Source: Cynocephalus volans (Eukaryota > Chordata > Mammalia > Dermoptera > Cynocephalidae). From it: a stretch of DNA of 64,000 bases. Below are positions 13,536-58,350 of this stretch, piece by piece. The position numbers and the translations under genes were made by a program. Under the pieces are notes generated by a model. That model was not told the DNA's origin, made no database searches, and worked only from the letters and a program-made list of their open reading frames with translations. Positions within the stretch are counted from its first letter, which is position 1. Every line of letters starts with the position of its first letter. The stretch is taken from NCBI RefSeq assembly GCF_027409185.1, contig NC_084467.1, forward strand, positions 19,086,501 through 19,150,500, written 5' to 3'.

Positions 13536-15198
13536 GGCGGGATACTATTTTTACATCCATTTTAGAGGTGAGGAAACTGAGGCTCAAAGAGCTTTAAGTC
13601 AGTCACTTGCCCCACATCATGTAGCTAGTAAGTGGTTGGGCTGGGATTTAAGCCAAGGTCTGTCAGTCTCAGGGCAATACTATCACATAACATAGGTAAC
13701 TCTTAGCACAGTGCTTGCAAAATACAAACGCTAAATAAATAGCAGCCATCATTATTTACTGTTATTATTGTGAATACAATTATTATGTTACATGTGATTG
13801 GCTGGTTTCTGTTTTTAATCTCCTGAGCAGAGAAACCAAGAACTGGGCCAATCCAAGAAGGTGAAAGAAGTGCCAGCCTTGCCTAGCCTTGGGCCATGCT
13901 CATGCTACACGGAAGAAAGAAAGGGCAGCAGCGAAGCTTGGACAGTGTGTCTTTAAAACCTTGGCATCTCTGAGTTGTTGGGACAAAGGCCTAGAATAGC
14001 TCATGCCTCCCAACTGGGAGGCATAACTCCTGTTGGAGGGGTCTAGTGACCTTGCAAACTGGCTTAGGGTATCCCTGCCTTCCCATCCGAGACTACTAGT
14101 CCCTTCATCCCGTCCTGGGCACCTTTTGGAGCCTTCCTGTGTATGGAGAGTTAGAAACCATGATTTGGACCTCTGATGGGCGTGAATGATTAAAGAGGCA
14201 GGACCCACAGCTAGAGAGAGAGGACCCATTTTTAAAAAGCCCAGCGAGCACGGACACGCCACCTGGAATCCCAGCCTCCCCCTGAGCCCGGCCAGCATGA
14301 GTCACCCCACAGCTCTTCACCTGTGCGTTGCAACACAACTGACAGAAACTCCACAGCCTTCCATGAGGTGAGCAGACAGGTATACACAGAGAAGTGTGCC
14401 ATCCTTTGGACTGCAGTAAGCTTTGCAGTTACAGTAGGCACCAAATGGCCCTCCCGCCACCAATAATCTCTGTGATATCTTTGGGTATGCAGGCTCTGCT
14501 CCCAGATTAAATCCCAGCTCTGGCTCTATTACTGCCTAACTGTGCAGCTTAAGCAGTTTACTTAACCACTTCTTACCTCAGTTTCCTCATCTATAAAATG
14601 GGAACAATAAAAGTACCTTTCTCAGAGGGTTGTTGTAAGGAGAAATGAGATCATGCATGTAAAGACTCAGCATAATGCCTGATACATGTGGTATACTGAC
14701 CACCTACTAGGTGCCAGACACTATATTAGGCACTGGACAGTCAACAGCAAACAAGACAAGCATGGAGTTCACATTCCAGCGTAAGGGGAGATAGACAATA
14801 AACAATTACAAAAATATCAAAAAGTTGTAAGGGCTTTGCAAAGAAGAAAAATAAAGTGGCACAGTACAGAGTGATTTAATGTCTTCTTTAACAAGGGTGA
14901 CAGGAGAGGGCTGCTCTGAGAAGGTGTCTTTATTAGCAATTATTATTTTCTATTATTTGTTAGGGCCTCCTGGGCTGCCCCCACCACAGTCTTCAGTGAG
15001 AAACCAACCTCTGACAGTACTCAAACCCAGTACCCACTCTCCACAGGCCTGATCCCACCCCAAGAAGGCTCCTTTGAATTCTGGCTTTGCCCTAAAAACC
15101 TCCATCAAATTGGCAGGAGTAGCTGAAACCTACTGGAGAAAGGAGTGGGCCAAGGTGACGCTCCCAGGAAGACAGGGCAGAGAGATAATTTGCCAAAA

Positions 15199-15246
15199 GG
15201 GAAGGGTGGGGGTTGTGGGGGAGAAAGCGGGAGTGGGGGTGGGGGA
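15199..15246 (+). other. G-rich tract, possible G-quadruplex
   Basis: There are several runs of 3-5 G (gggtggggg, tgtggggg, gcggga, tgggggtgggg) within 48 bases, about 1.3 kb upstream of the GRHL3 start codon. Function is unknown. Confidence 0.5.
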
Positions 15247-16269
15247 AGATACCAAGATCTTTGGCTTAGATTTGATTCCAAATTAATCCTGGTGGTGGCT
15301 TTTTAAAAAGCTCTAGCATTCTCCTGTTTGTATTTGTGGATATTACAGGTTTACAAACCTTGTTCTTTACAGAAGACAGCTCATGACAATTATTCCACAA
15401 TTACTTCATCTAACAGGCAACTGATTTCTTCCGAGTACCCAATGTAGAACGAAGCACTTAAGAGTTTGTGAACTGACTGGCTAGCTAAGGCTTCGGAAGT
15501 GACTGGCTTAATTTTTCCATCCCTTCTATGCTGGCCAGAGGTATGTGGTTTGCCCACATCCCATTTAGATTTGTATCACAACAAATAAAAGGCTGCCCCT
15601 TACCTTACTCTTCCACCCACTGCCACCAACACACACACCCCCAGATTGTGAACTTCTCCAGTTTTTTTTGGCCTGTTTCTCCAGAACCCAGAGTAGGACC
15701 CGGCACAGAAAGGTGTCAGTGAATGTCACTGAACTGAGGCCACTGACTTCAGCTCCAGAGGCAGTGAGAGGACTGCAGATTCAGATCTGGGCGCTGACAC
15801 TCACTAGCTTGTGCCCTTGGGCAAGTCATTGTACCTCTCCAGCCTCCATTTCCTCCCTCATCTGTCAAGTGTGTGTGCTGGGGAGAAAAGGACAGGTGAT
15901 AATAAACCTACCATAGAGGGTTACCGTGAGATTCAAAAGAAATCACTTGAATAACTGCGAAAGGTTATTCATAAACAAGATAGTATCTTGAGAGGAAAGC
16001 TCTGAAAAAAACAGAAGGAATTTATATAGAGACCCACTTGGGGAAGATTTGCTCACTCCTTTGAGAATTTCCCAGTGGTAGAGAAGGAGGGGCAAGGAAT
16101 GGGGGTGGGGGGAGATGTTCCTGAGTATCTAGGATACTAACTAGAAACAGGAATTGAGATTTCCTTTAAACCAAGTATCTGTTTGTTCCTGTAATTTTCC
16201 TCTAGTTATCTTGCTTCTTTCCAACATTTTTTGCTCCCTCCCTCCTCTCCACCCTCCACCCCCTCACCA

Positions 16270-16570
16270 AGGAAGGAATTGGCCGGCTCCACCCAGCCGG
16301 CCCCCCATGGCTCCGCCCCAACTCGGAGGGCCAAGAGTTAACAGCTGCACCTGTTGAGGTATACCTGCAGTCGCCCGCACCTGTACCTGCAGCCAATCAG
16401 CTCCAGCGCTGCTGGGAACCTACCTGTCAGCAAAATCCCAACACCCAAACCTCAACATAAATCAAACACTTCCTTGGGCAGGGGATGTCTGTGTCAGGAG
16501 AGAATTAGAGACAAGCGGTCAGCAGAGCCTCAGTGCCGATCGATCGATCGTCGGAGCTGGGAGCAGGAAG
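16270..16570 (+). promoter_or_regulatory. GRHL3: GRHL3 promoter and 5' UTR region
   Basis: A locally GC-rich block directly precedes the start codon. Visible sites are a CCAAT box (gccaatcag, 16,392-16,400), E-boxes CAGCTG at 16,342 and CACCTG at 16,348 and 16,378, related TACCTG sites near 16,362 and 16,384, and a TATA-like cataaatc near 16,456. CACCTG is bound by ZEB/SNAIL repressors and bHLH factors. A ZEB-grainyhead opposition is established for GRHL2, and applying it here is inference. If transcription starts upstream of 16,485, the 5' UTR contains a 7-codon upstream frame (16,485-16,508) and the palindrome cgatcgatcgatcg at 16,537-16,550. The transcription start was not determined. Confidence 0.6.
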
Positions 16571-50515
<33,945 letters not shown>

Positions 50516-51340
50516 GGCCTGAGCATCTGAACCCTCAGACCCCTTGGTGTCGGCTCTAGGCGAGGAGCCAACTCGGAAGTGGCCCCACGCCACACACAAC
50601 CTCCGCACACGCCTCAGTGCTGTTACTTGAATGCAGACCCACAGATGTCAGGGCCAGGAAGGGACCTTGCAGGTCTCCCAATCTGAACCCCATTCATGCT
50701 TGAATCTACTCCCTGCACTTCCTGCCAGGGCCTGCCCACCCAGAGATAATGTCATCTTGGTTTCCACATACCCAACAGATTCCTTCCTCCTCAGAAGACC
50801 CTTTTCTGCAGTAGCCTCCAGCAGCCTGCCTGTTCAGATGGCAGAAGCGCACCCACCCTCTGTCCCGCAGTGAGACGCCAGCTGACTTGACTCTGGTCTG
50901 GCCCCCACTCTCAGTTCTTCCATCTCCTTCAGACCAAGGATTTCTTACCCTTTGGTCAGTTAACTTGAAAACTCTTGATTGTCAGTGCAAATGACTTTTA
51001 AAGACACTAAGCGGAAACAATCTCTTTTCACAGACTTCCTCAATGCAAGATGTAAATAATAGAGGTGATTGACTGGAACAAAGTGACCGCTGTATAAAAC
51101 TACTGTCTTGCCTACTCACTGTTGTATACATTTCTTAATTACAATTTTCATTTGTTATATATATAAATATGTATTGTATATATATATATGCAACATTTTA
51201 TATTTTTCATGGATACATTTTTATCATTTCAAAAAATGTGTATTTCACATTTCTTGGACAATTTTTTTTAGTTGTTATTCAATCATGCATTTTGTATACT
51301 CTTATGGTATTTGGTAATAAAAGTCTACCCACGTATTACT
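50516..51340 (+). other. GRHL3: GRHL3 3' UTR
   Basis: About 0.8 kb from the stop to just past the poly(A) signal. The last 250 bases are A/T-rich (TATATA near 51,157-51,190, ATTT words), as is common in unstable regulatory mRNAs. The exact cleavage site is not shown by sequence alone. Confidence 0.8.
51316..51321 (+). terminator. GRHL3: GRHL3 polyadenylation signal AATAAA
   Basis: Canonical AATAAA in 'ttggtaataaaagtc', at the end of the A/T-rich 3' UTR. A T/G-rich stretch (tgctgtacctgttccttctgtg) follows within 50 bases, suiting a downstream element. Confidence 0.85.
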
Positions 51341-52536
51341 TCAAATGCTGTACCTGTTCCTTCTGTGAGAGTCCTCCAGGAAGAGAGGGCTGGGGTGGAT
51401 GAAACCTCTCTCCACCTCTTTCCCAGGCATTTTGGCTCTGTGCTGGGGGCTGCACTTGAAGTGCGGGCACTGGTGAGGCAGAGGCGGCCGCCCTGGAAGG
51501 CAGTGCAATCCTGACACCCAGATCTTTGTCCTGTGTGGTCCCACAAGGCTGAATGTTATGACCATAGGATCATTGACTCTAGAGAAAAAGAACATCTGGA
51601 AAGGGTCCAGAATGACCTTGCTGAGAACCGCAGTGGTACTTAACGTGAACTCTGCCCCTGGTTTCTGGGCTAAGTCCCTTTCCCCAGAGCCAGCTCCTGC
51701 CAGCTCACACAAGGAATTTAGCGCATCTCTTCCTTACTGTGCAGCCAGTGACGTCATGCTAGCACACTGGAAGCCAAGGTGGGAGTATTTGTACCACCGA
51801 CATGACAAATGCTACAAAGCAAGGCCTTTTTTTCCCCCTAGAGTACAAATCACACATCAGAGCTTGCTTGCTTGCTTTTGGAGAGCCGGCTTACCAGCAC
51901 ACAGCTACCTCTAGTCCTCAGTTTCTTTGGCTACCAAATGCAGTACATGGTCTACATTGGTTGTTTGTAACTGTCATCTTTAGAGCCTCGGGTTTTACTG
52001 GTCAGTCTCCAAGGCCACCGTGATGTGGGAACAAAAGGCAGGCCTCTCCCAGCTCTGACAGAGTCCTAATTCCCAAGCCCCTTGCCTAGAACAGGGCTGG
52101 GACTAGGATCAGGTGAGTGAGACACTAGCCTCAGGCCAAAAATTAAGGGGTGCCAAAGAGCTCAGGAATCAAATAATAGTCCAGTGAAATATTTTTTAAA
52201 AATTGAGGCACAAAAATCCACAATGAACAAAATATCAAAATTCTAAAGATGGGATCAGTATTACTGATGTTTCCTTTCCCCTTAGCCTCCAATATGACTT
52301 GCTTGTCACTGCTGGAGGGACCCTATGGAGCATCCAGAGTTGCTCCGCCCAGCCAGGCCTCAATGCTGCTATGACATCACCCTAGATGTCAGAGCAAGGT
52401 GGTGTGTGAAGGTTGCATGACCGAAGAGTACAGAACACCGCACGGCACCAGGCACACTGCAGGTGCTCGGCTTGAGTTTATTTCCTTCTTCCTGAGCTTC
52501 CTGTCCAGCCTCCTTTCACAAGCAAGTTGGGAAGCT

Positions 52537-52732
52537 GGATGCGGTGCTTCTCAACCTTGTCACATATTAGAATCACCAAGGCAGCTTTGATCCCTGCCCT
52601 CCTCCCCACTGCCCAGACCCCACCCTGGAGCAGTTATATCAGCATTTCTGAGTGGGAGGCCCAGGCATCAGTACTTTTAAAAGTTCCCCAGGTGATTACA
52701 ATGTGTAATGAAGGCTGAGAACTACTGTTCCA
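52537..52732. mobile_element. MER5-type hAT DNA transposon fossil
   Basis: Bounded by inverted-type ends 'ggtgcttctcaacctt' and 'ggctgagaactactg'. Internal 'gcccaggcatcagtactttt' and 'ccccaggtgattacaatgtg' fit the Charlie-derived nonautonomous group. Subfamily not decided. Confidence 0.7.
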
Positions 52733-53111
52733 AACAGTCCCCAATTACATAGGGTTTGAAGCCCTGCAATCTATCAGTGTCTGACTGGATTAATGCACAC
52801 GGGAATTGCATCAGTGCCAAGCCTGCTGCAGTGCTCAGGAAAGGGGCCTGCAGCTCCCCATCCCTGCACATCTGCACAGCCTCCAGCAAAGCCACCAGGG
52901 CATGTTTCTTTTAACCCTCCTCATAAGGAGACTAGGGCTGTCATGCCTAGAAAGGCCACTCAGACCGCAAAGAGAGCTCTGAAGGCCTTGAAGAAATTCA
53001 GTCCTGGTCTTAGAGAAGCCAGGGAAAAAAGGGCAGCTCCTGAGTCCGGCAGCTGCCACACCGGGAGTGAAAAGGTGAAAGGAGTAAAGATAAGTAAAAA
53101 CCTGTCCAAAT

Positions 53112-53326
53112 AGGAGATCACTTTATTTATTTAAAAAAAATTTTTTTTTTTTTTTTAAAAGATGACCGGTAAGGAGATCTTAACCCTTAACTTGGTGTTG
53201 TCAGCACCACGCTCAGCCAGTGAGCGAACCGGCCATCAGTATATGGGATCCGAACCCGGGGCCTTGGTGTTATCAGCACCGCACTCTCCCGAGTGAGCCA
53301 CGGGCCGGCCCCAGGAGATCACTTTA
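53112..53326 (-). mobile_element. Dimeric tRNA-Ile SINE with perfect 14-bp target duplication
   Basis: Two tRNA-Ile-like units head to tail on the minus strand (53,126-53,312). The first begins 'ggggccggcccgtggctcac' and the second 'atggccggttcgctcactgg'. Both keep 'gtgctga.aacaccaag', and the second ends in 'accggtcatctttt' plus an A/T tail. The direct repeat aggagatcacttta at 53,112-53,125 and 53,313-53,326 is identical, marking a fairly recent insertion. CpG sites survive in the 5' unit. Confidence 0.95.
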
Positions 53327-53582
53327 GAAAGGCAGCTGTTGGCTAGTGGAGAGACTATCACGTGCCTGCAGGTAGCTTTCACCCAGGAGACATACGAATG
53401 ACCATGGGGAGAAAGGGCTGAATGAGGAAGGCAGGAGTGAGGGAATGAATGAATGAATGAGGGAATGAATGAATGAACGAGGAAATGGTGGGGGAGGGGA
53501 AGGAAAAATAAGTAAACAAGCAGATCAATGAACAAGTGGAACACCAGATGAAGAGCTGAACGATTAAGTATACTTATTAGAC

Positions 53583-53725
53583 CCTTGCTACTCTAAGCAT
53601 TGTCCACGGACCAGCAGCCTCAGCATCACCTGGGAGCTCGTTAGAAATGCAGTCTCAGGCCCCAGCCAGAACTACCGTATCTGCACTCCAAGTGATCTGC
53701 ATGCACACTAAAATTTGGGAAATAC
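53583..53725 (+). mobile_element. MER5A-like hAT-Charlie fossil, partial
   Basis: Contains 'ggaccagcagcctcagcatc', 'acctgggagctcgttagaaa' and 'tgcagtctcaggcccc'. The 3' part is degraded. Confidence 0.8.
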
Positions 53726-56002
53726 TTTATTAACTATCAGTGTTATCCTAACCCTAGCTAGATACATTACAATCACACTGAGAAACTTAATAAAGATACG
53801 ATGCCCAGATTGCCTCAGATCAAGTACACGAGAACTTGGAGGGTTAGGGCCTGGGTATGCTGTCTCTGCAGCAGCTCCCGCAGGGTCCTCATGTCCAGCT
53901 AGGTGTTGAGAACCACAGGACTGGACAGAGCTGTGCTCAGCCTCTGGTAGCTTAAGAGTGGCTTGGTATGATCAAGATGGACCATCTGAGCTTAGGGCCG
54001 CAGCCCCAGCCATGATGTTTACAGAACGTGGATTCTGACTGGCCAAGAGCGGCCCTGCTGTTTTCTTCCCAGATCCCCTCTTTCCTGACCCCACTTGGAG
54101 GGGGGTCCTTCTGAGAGACAGTCTTCACTTGACGGCCCCATCCAAGGGGAGGAGGGGCCTGTTGTTGTTTTCCAATGCATTACCACCAGCCTCTGCCCAA
54201 AGTGACCTCAGGAACAGCTGCTTCCAATCCATAGGTCTGCTGGTCACTAAGGAGACCCAGAGTCAGAGGGGCCTAAAAACCAAGGCCTCGGGATCTAGCT
54301 CCCTTTTTAAGAATCTGGGGTCAAACAAAGTTGCAGCTTCAAGTGTCAGCTTTAAAGGGTCTTCCGGAACTTTCAGCACGGAGGTCAACAACTGATTGCC
54401 CACAGAATAGTTTCCTTTAGCCCAAGCCGAAATTTAAAATAGAAACATAGTTGTCAACATCTGAAATCAAGAGATTTCATATTTTCACGATTTCCCAGAT
54501 CCTACGGAAAAATTTGCAGATCTAGCAACAATTAGGTAGAGCTGTGCTGGACACCCCTTTAGCAGGCAGCAGCCTCAGTTCCTGGAGCCACCATCCCCAC
54601 CTGACCCAAGTGCTCCATGCAGTGCCCACCCAGCCCTTGGCAGTGTTTGACCTTGGAGCCTTTGATGCTAACCCAGATCTTCCCTTAGAGGAGAAGCGAG
54701 GGACCCAAGCAGACATGAGCACAAGGCGTCTCTGCCTTTCCACCCAGAGCTCCATTGCTGCTAGCACCGTGCTCCAGGCTGCTTCTCATTCATTCCAAAG
54801 CCACGGGGCCCTCGCCGGAATCTGAAATTCACAAAAAGGGCAGCTTTTGTGGGAAGCAAGAATTCTGTTTAACTGGATATCTTATTCCTCTTCCCCATCC
54901 ACCCTCCACAGAGGAAGAGCCAGTCAGTAGCTGGTTCTGTGACAGGAAGGCCCAGGATGTGACATTCTCAGAGAGAAGTAAAGGAGAGAGGCCTGTGGAC
55001 GTGAGGGGTGGGGAGGCAACACGAGAGACTTCCCTTTACAATAGTGAAAGATAACATCTATATTTGGGGAAGGAGGGGATGGGTGGTTACTTCTATTTCC
55101 TCTTGGTTCTTTGGGAATCTCTTCTTCTTGCTGAGGAAAAAGATTTGGCAGGCCCAAAATGATCCTTTAAAGATTGTATCAAACCTGGTCAACAAACCTT
55201 CCTCCGAACCTGGAGCAGGAGGTCAGGCAGGGTTTGGAGACCATGCTCGAGGAGGGGAGAGGTCAGGGAAAGTGAGGGCCTGCAGGTGTAGGGCAGAGTG
55301 TGGCTCCCCACACTGGCTCTGGCTCCAGCAGGGTCCTGTCCACATCTGCTGTTGAGTGCAGAGCCAATGAACTGAAATGGCGGCCTCTCCAGAGGTGGGG
55401 AATGAGTAGACAGTGATCACAGTGACCAGCTTCCATGTTCTTCCTGGAGGTGAGATACAAAGGATTAGCTGGGGGCAAAGGACCCAGGCAATCCCTTCGT
55501 GTCTCTGTCACAGGCACCTCTGGGCCTTCTTGACTCCTGGAACCCAAAAAGGAGTCTGGAAGTCAAGGTCAGAAGGATGGGTTGTCCACTCTTTGGGCAC
55601 AAAATAGGCCCTAGAGCCCCTGCTGGGCCTCAGGCTTCCCGGGCGCCTGTCATCAGTTGCTGTCTCTGTGGATAGGTCTCCTTCTTGGAGTTCGCGCCTC
55701 AGGAGCCCTTCAGTCTGTGGGGGGGAGTCATGCCAGCGCCCAGCCTGGACCGATGCCTGGGGAAGCAACCAGGGGGGCTCTCGTTTCTGCTCAGGAGACC
55801 ACTGGACTCAGCAGAGGTGGGGGTGCAATCTCCAGGAGGCAGCTCGAGACAAGGGCAGCTGTACATGCAGGCTGGGTGGCAGAGCCGCCTCCCAAGTCAT
55901 CAGCTGTCACACACGAAATACACCTTCTTATAACAAATGTCCTGGGGAGGCTGGGTGGGCTGGGATGGTGGCCAGGGTTCTTCCTGAGCTTGTGCAATGT
56001 CA

Positions 56003-56079
56003 CTACAATACTGGGATCCATTTGTTGTCCTCGTTGTAGAGGAAGGACTGCTTTCCTGGGAATTCTGGCTTGTACGTAG
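56003..56079 (-). CDS. STPG1: STPG1 terminal coding exon
   Basis: On the minus strand the acceptor ctctcctcacag is followed by CT ACG TAC AAG, reading [20 protein letters not shown] and then IPVL and TAG (56,003-56,005). The two first bases complete an Ala codon begun in the previous exon. Confidence 0.92.
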
Positions 56080-58350
56080 CTGTGAGGAGAGAGAGAAAGA
56101 GACATCTTTAGAGAAAAAAGGCCACTTGCAGGAGTCTTTGGCATTCTATCTCAGAGCTGCAAAGGCCAGTGGGACCCCTGTTCCAGCCCCTGCATCCTAC
56201 ATGTAGGGAGACAGACAGAGGAAGGGACTGGCCCAAGGTCATATGGCTCTTAACTGGCCAAGGTGGGACTTGAACTCCAGCTTCCTGCCTTTTTATTTTA
56301 TTTTTTATTTTTATTTATTTATTTTTAAAGATGACTGGTAAGGGGATCTCAACACTTGGCTTGGTGTTGTCAGCACCACGCTCAGCCAGTGAGCTAACCG
56401 GACATCCCTATATAGGATCCGAACCCATGGCCTTGGTGTTATCAGCACCGCACTGTCCCGAGTGAGCCACGGGCCAGCCCTGAGCTTCCTGCCTTTTTAA
56501 ACTCCTTTCAACATCTTTAACAGAAGAAACTTTGCAAAAGAGTTTTCGATGAAATTCGAAAAAAAAAAAGAAAACTGAGTAACGTTATATTCTTAAAGAA
56601 GCAAGGTGTTAGCTTGGTGGGACTTTGTTTTGATTTAGTTCAGAAATTTCCAGAAAAGTGAAAGCCATGTTAACTGCAGACATGGTTCTCTAGGAGATGA
56701 GCAGCCAGGATCACACAGAGCTTGGGAACCACAGCCCAAGGTGACAGGAAACTCTCCTATTGACGTCGACTTGGTTAATGAGGGTCCCGGGGTCCCATGC
56801 ATGGCCTCTCTGCTAGTCTTGGGAAGCTGCTGAGGGGAGCCTATGGCAGTCTAGGTATATCTGCGCACATTGGAAGCCAAGAAGGTAGACGCTTGCCTGT
56901 GAATTTGCCCAGGAGGCCCCTCAGGGAACCCCCTTGGCATAGGGGATCACAGCAGCAGGACTGGCCTGTGCCTGTGTGCCAGGTGCCTCACACCATGCAC
57001 TGCTCAGACAGAGCTCCTAGAGGACAGGGCCAAACAGGACAGATAAGTGTCCTCGCCTGGCCGTGGGGCCCCTGGAGCTCACCATTGTGTGGAGCATTAG
57101 CATGTTCTCCTGGACTGACCTGATGACCCTGGGTCAAACCCCTGCAGTCTTGGCTTATCACTACATCTGCAAGGCCAAAGCTATGGGAAGGACTTCCTCC
57201 TTGTCCAGGCTACCTTACACTATCCTTACCTGTGAGTGTGGAGGAGAGGGGGTCTCCTTACCAGCCTAAGCCTCTGGGGGGTGAGCACCAGGTCCACATC
57301 ATCTTTGCTCCCCAGGGTGGGAGTGTCATCAGTGCTCACTGGAAGGCTGGATATCATGGAATCGGTGCCTTCCTCCTCTTGTGCCACCTGCCACACCTGT
57401 CAGTCCACAGTGCCACCAGCTCTGGCCACTGCCAAGGAGCAGTAACAGCTAAGGGGCTCTAGGTCGGGAAGTACAATAGGTCGGGAAGTACAGAGACTAC
57501 CCAGCAGAGTGAATCCCTCATGACATTAGCTCTCAGGTAGATCCCATGTGTAACAAGGTCTCACTGCTTAAGCTCATCTGTGGAAAGGGAGTGGAGCTAG
57601 AAGGCTTAAAAGAGCTGCTCCACTGGACAGTCCCCGGTTATTTCATAATAAACAAGGTGCAGAGGGGAAATATGTCCGGCACTCTGCCCTGCCACCAACT
57701 CCCTGTGGATCTGTGGACAACCTGCCCTCCAGGCCTCCCCCATCTGTAAAACAACTTAGCCAGACTAGACCAGTGCTGTAAATATTTTTAAGAACAATAA
57801 CTTTTCTGATGATCTGACAAAAGCTATGGCCTCTTTCCCCAGAAAACAGTGTCTGCATGCTCCAAATCTGCAGATAATTTTGGTCACAGATGACCTAGGG
57901 TCCACCTTGGAGGCTCTTGGATGTTCCCGGTCCTCAGTTATGCATCCCTGGCCCGGATCATCTCTAAGAGCCCTTTCACCTTAAAATACAGAACATTTTT
58001 ATATGCTGAGAATGTGAGCTGGTTACTCTTCTAAATCTACTCTCACCCCTATAACCTGTTTGGCAAACAGCCCATAAATCAGTGGTATTTGATGGCCCAG
58101 GAATGACAAACAATTCCAGAAGATTTGGTTTTCACAATCATTTAACACAGTCCTCTGACCTGGGCCGGGCAGTCCTGGCTGGGCCGGCGCCGCTGTCCAC
58201 CGGCTGGTGTTGGACACGAATGATGCACTAGAGATGAAACGCTTGGAGGGCCCTTCGTAGTCCACGATCTCATACTGACCGGGCCCTGGGAGAGGAGGCC
58301 TCGGGGGCAGAGGTAAAGGCTGGGCAGAGAAGTTCAGGATGGGGTTTTTG
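56003..58350 (-). CDS. STPG1: STPG1, C-terminal two coding exons (partial gene)
   Basis: Sperm-tail PG-rich repeat protein 1 (also C1orf201/MAPO2), in mammals the convergent neighbour of GRHL3. Two minus-strand exons join in phase: 58,350-58,160 and 56,079-56,003. The joined text has two Pro-Gly-Pro repeat hallmarks, 'LPGPGQYEI' and '[15 protein letters not shown]', and ends [10 protein letters not shown]-stop. STPG repeats (PGPxxY) occur in ciliary and sperm-tail microtubule-associated proteins; STPG1 has also been linked to apoptosis after alkylation damage. Upstream exons lie beyond the window. The family call rests on the repeat motif, synteny and the recalled C-terminus. Confidence 0.9.
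56150..56290 (-). repeat. MIR (antisense copy), SINE insertion target
   Basis: 'gactggcccaaggtcatatg' and 'gtgggacttgaactccagc' mark the antisense MIR. Its end is the target of the dimeric SINE that follows. Confidence 0.7.
56279..56499 (-). mobile_element. Dimeric tRNA-Ile SINE with 17-bp target duplication
   Basis: Same two-unit build as the copy at 53,112, on the minus strand (56,296-56,482). The 17-base direct repeat agcttcctgccttttta is at 56,279 and 56,483. It lies in the last STPG1 intron. Confidence 0.95.
56500..58159 (-). other. Last intron of STPG1
   Basis: Apart from the SINE and MIR listed, this is unique noncoding sequence with a short A-run at 56,561-56,570. No splice-bounded frame is evident. 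Confidence 0.65.
58160..58350 (-). CDS. STPG1: STPG1 penultimate coding exon
   Basis: 191 bases, acceptor cttttctgaag and donor CCAG|GTCAGAGG on the minus strand. Reads [20 protein letters not shown], then [20 protein letters not shown], then [11 protein letters not shown] and a Pro/Ala-rich end. One PGPGQY repeat is central and the exon ends in a second PGP that is completed across the junction. Confidence 0.92.

Larger units (their letters stand above)
12311..13690 (-). repeat. MIR interrupted by an L1 and by a MaLR LTR
   Basis: An antisense MIR is split into three pieces: about 12,311-12,374, 13,098-13,138 and 13,536-13,690. Joined, they give the usual order of a MIR antisense copy: 'cacttcacatgcattatctc', then 'aatcctcacaatgatcctat', then 'gaggaaactgaggctc'. 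The two gaps are filled exactly by the L1 and LTR listed below, so the MIR is the oldest layer. Confidence 0.85.
8401..16240. other. Intergenic sequence upstream of GRHL3, repeat-rich
   Basis: No gene is seen. Repeats not listed separately are sense MIR at about 8640-8845, 10690-10865, 14490-14690 and 15765-15965, and antisense MIR at about 10045-10245, 10875-10960 and 11893-11995. A minus-strand L1M fragment lies at about 9050-9370, recognised by 'aattcctatgagtgaaaatgc' broken by substitutions. A LINE-like fragment lies at about 11340-11480, and a minus-strand L2 fragment at about 14690-14930. The stretch 13,800-14,480 and most of 14,930-15,760 appear unique, except for a G-rich patch near 15,199-15,246. 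Confidence 0.6.
51341..56002. other. Interval between the convergent GRHL3 and STPG1 3' ends
   Basis: Contains two MER5-type fossils and one dimeric SINE, listed separately, plus a GAATGA simple repeat at 53,441-53,480. The stretches 51,350-52,520 and 53,900-55,980 look unique; the latter may include the STPG1 3' UTR. I did not find an AATAAA for STPG1 on the minus strand, but this was not an exhaustive scan. Open frames here show no known family. Confidence 0.55.
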
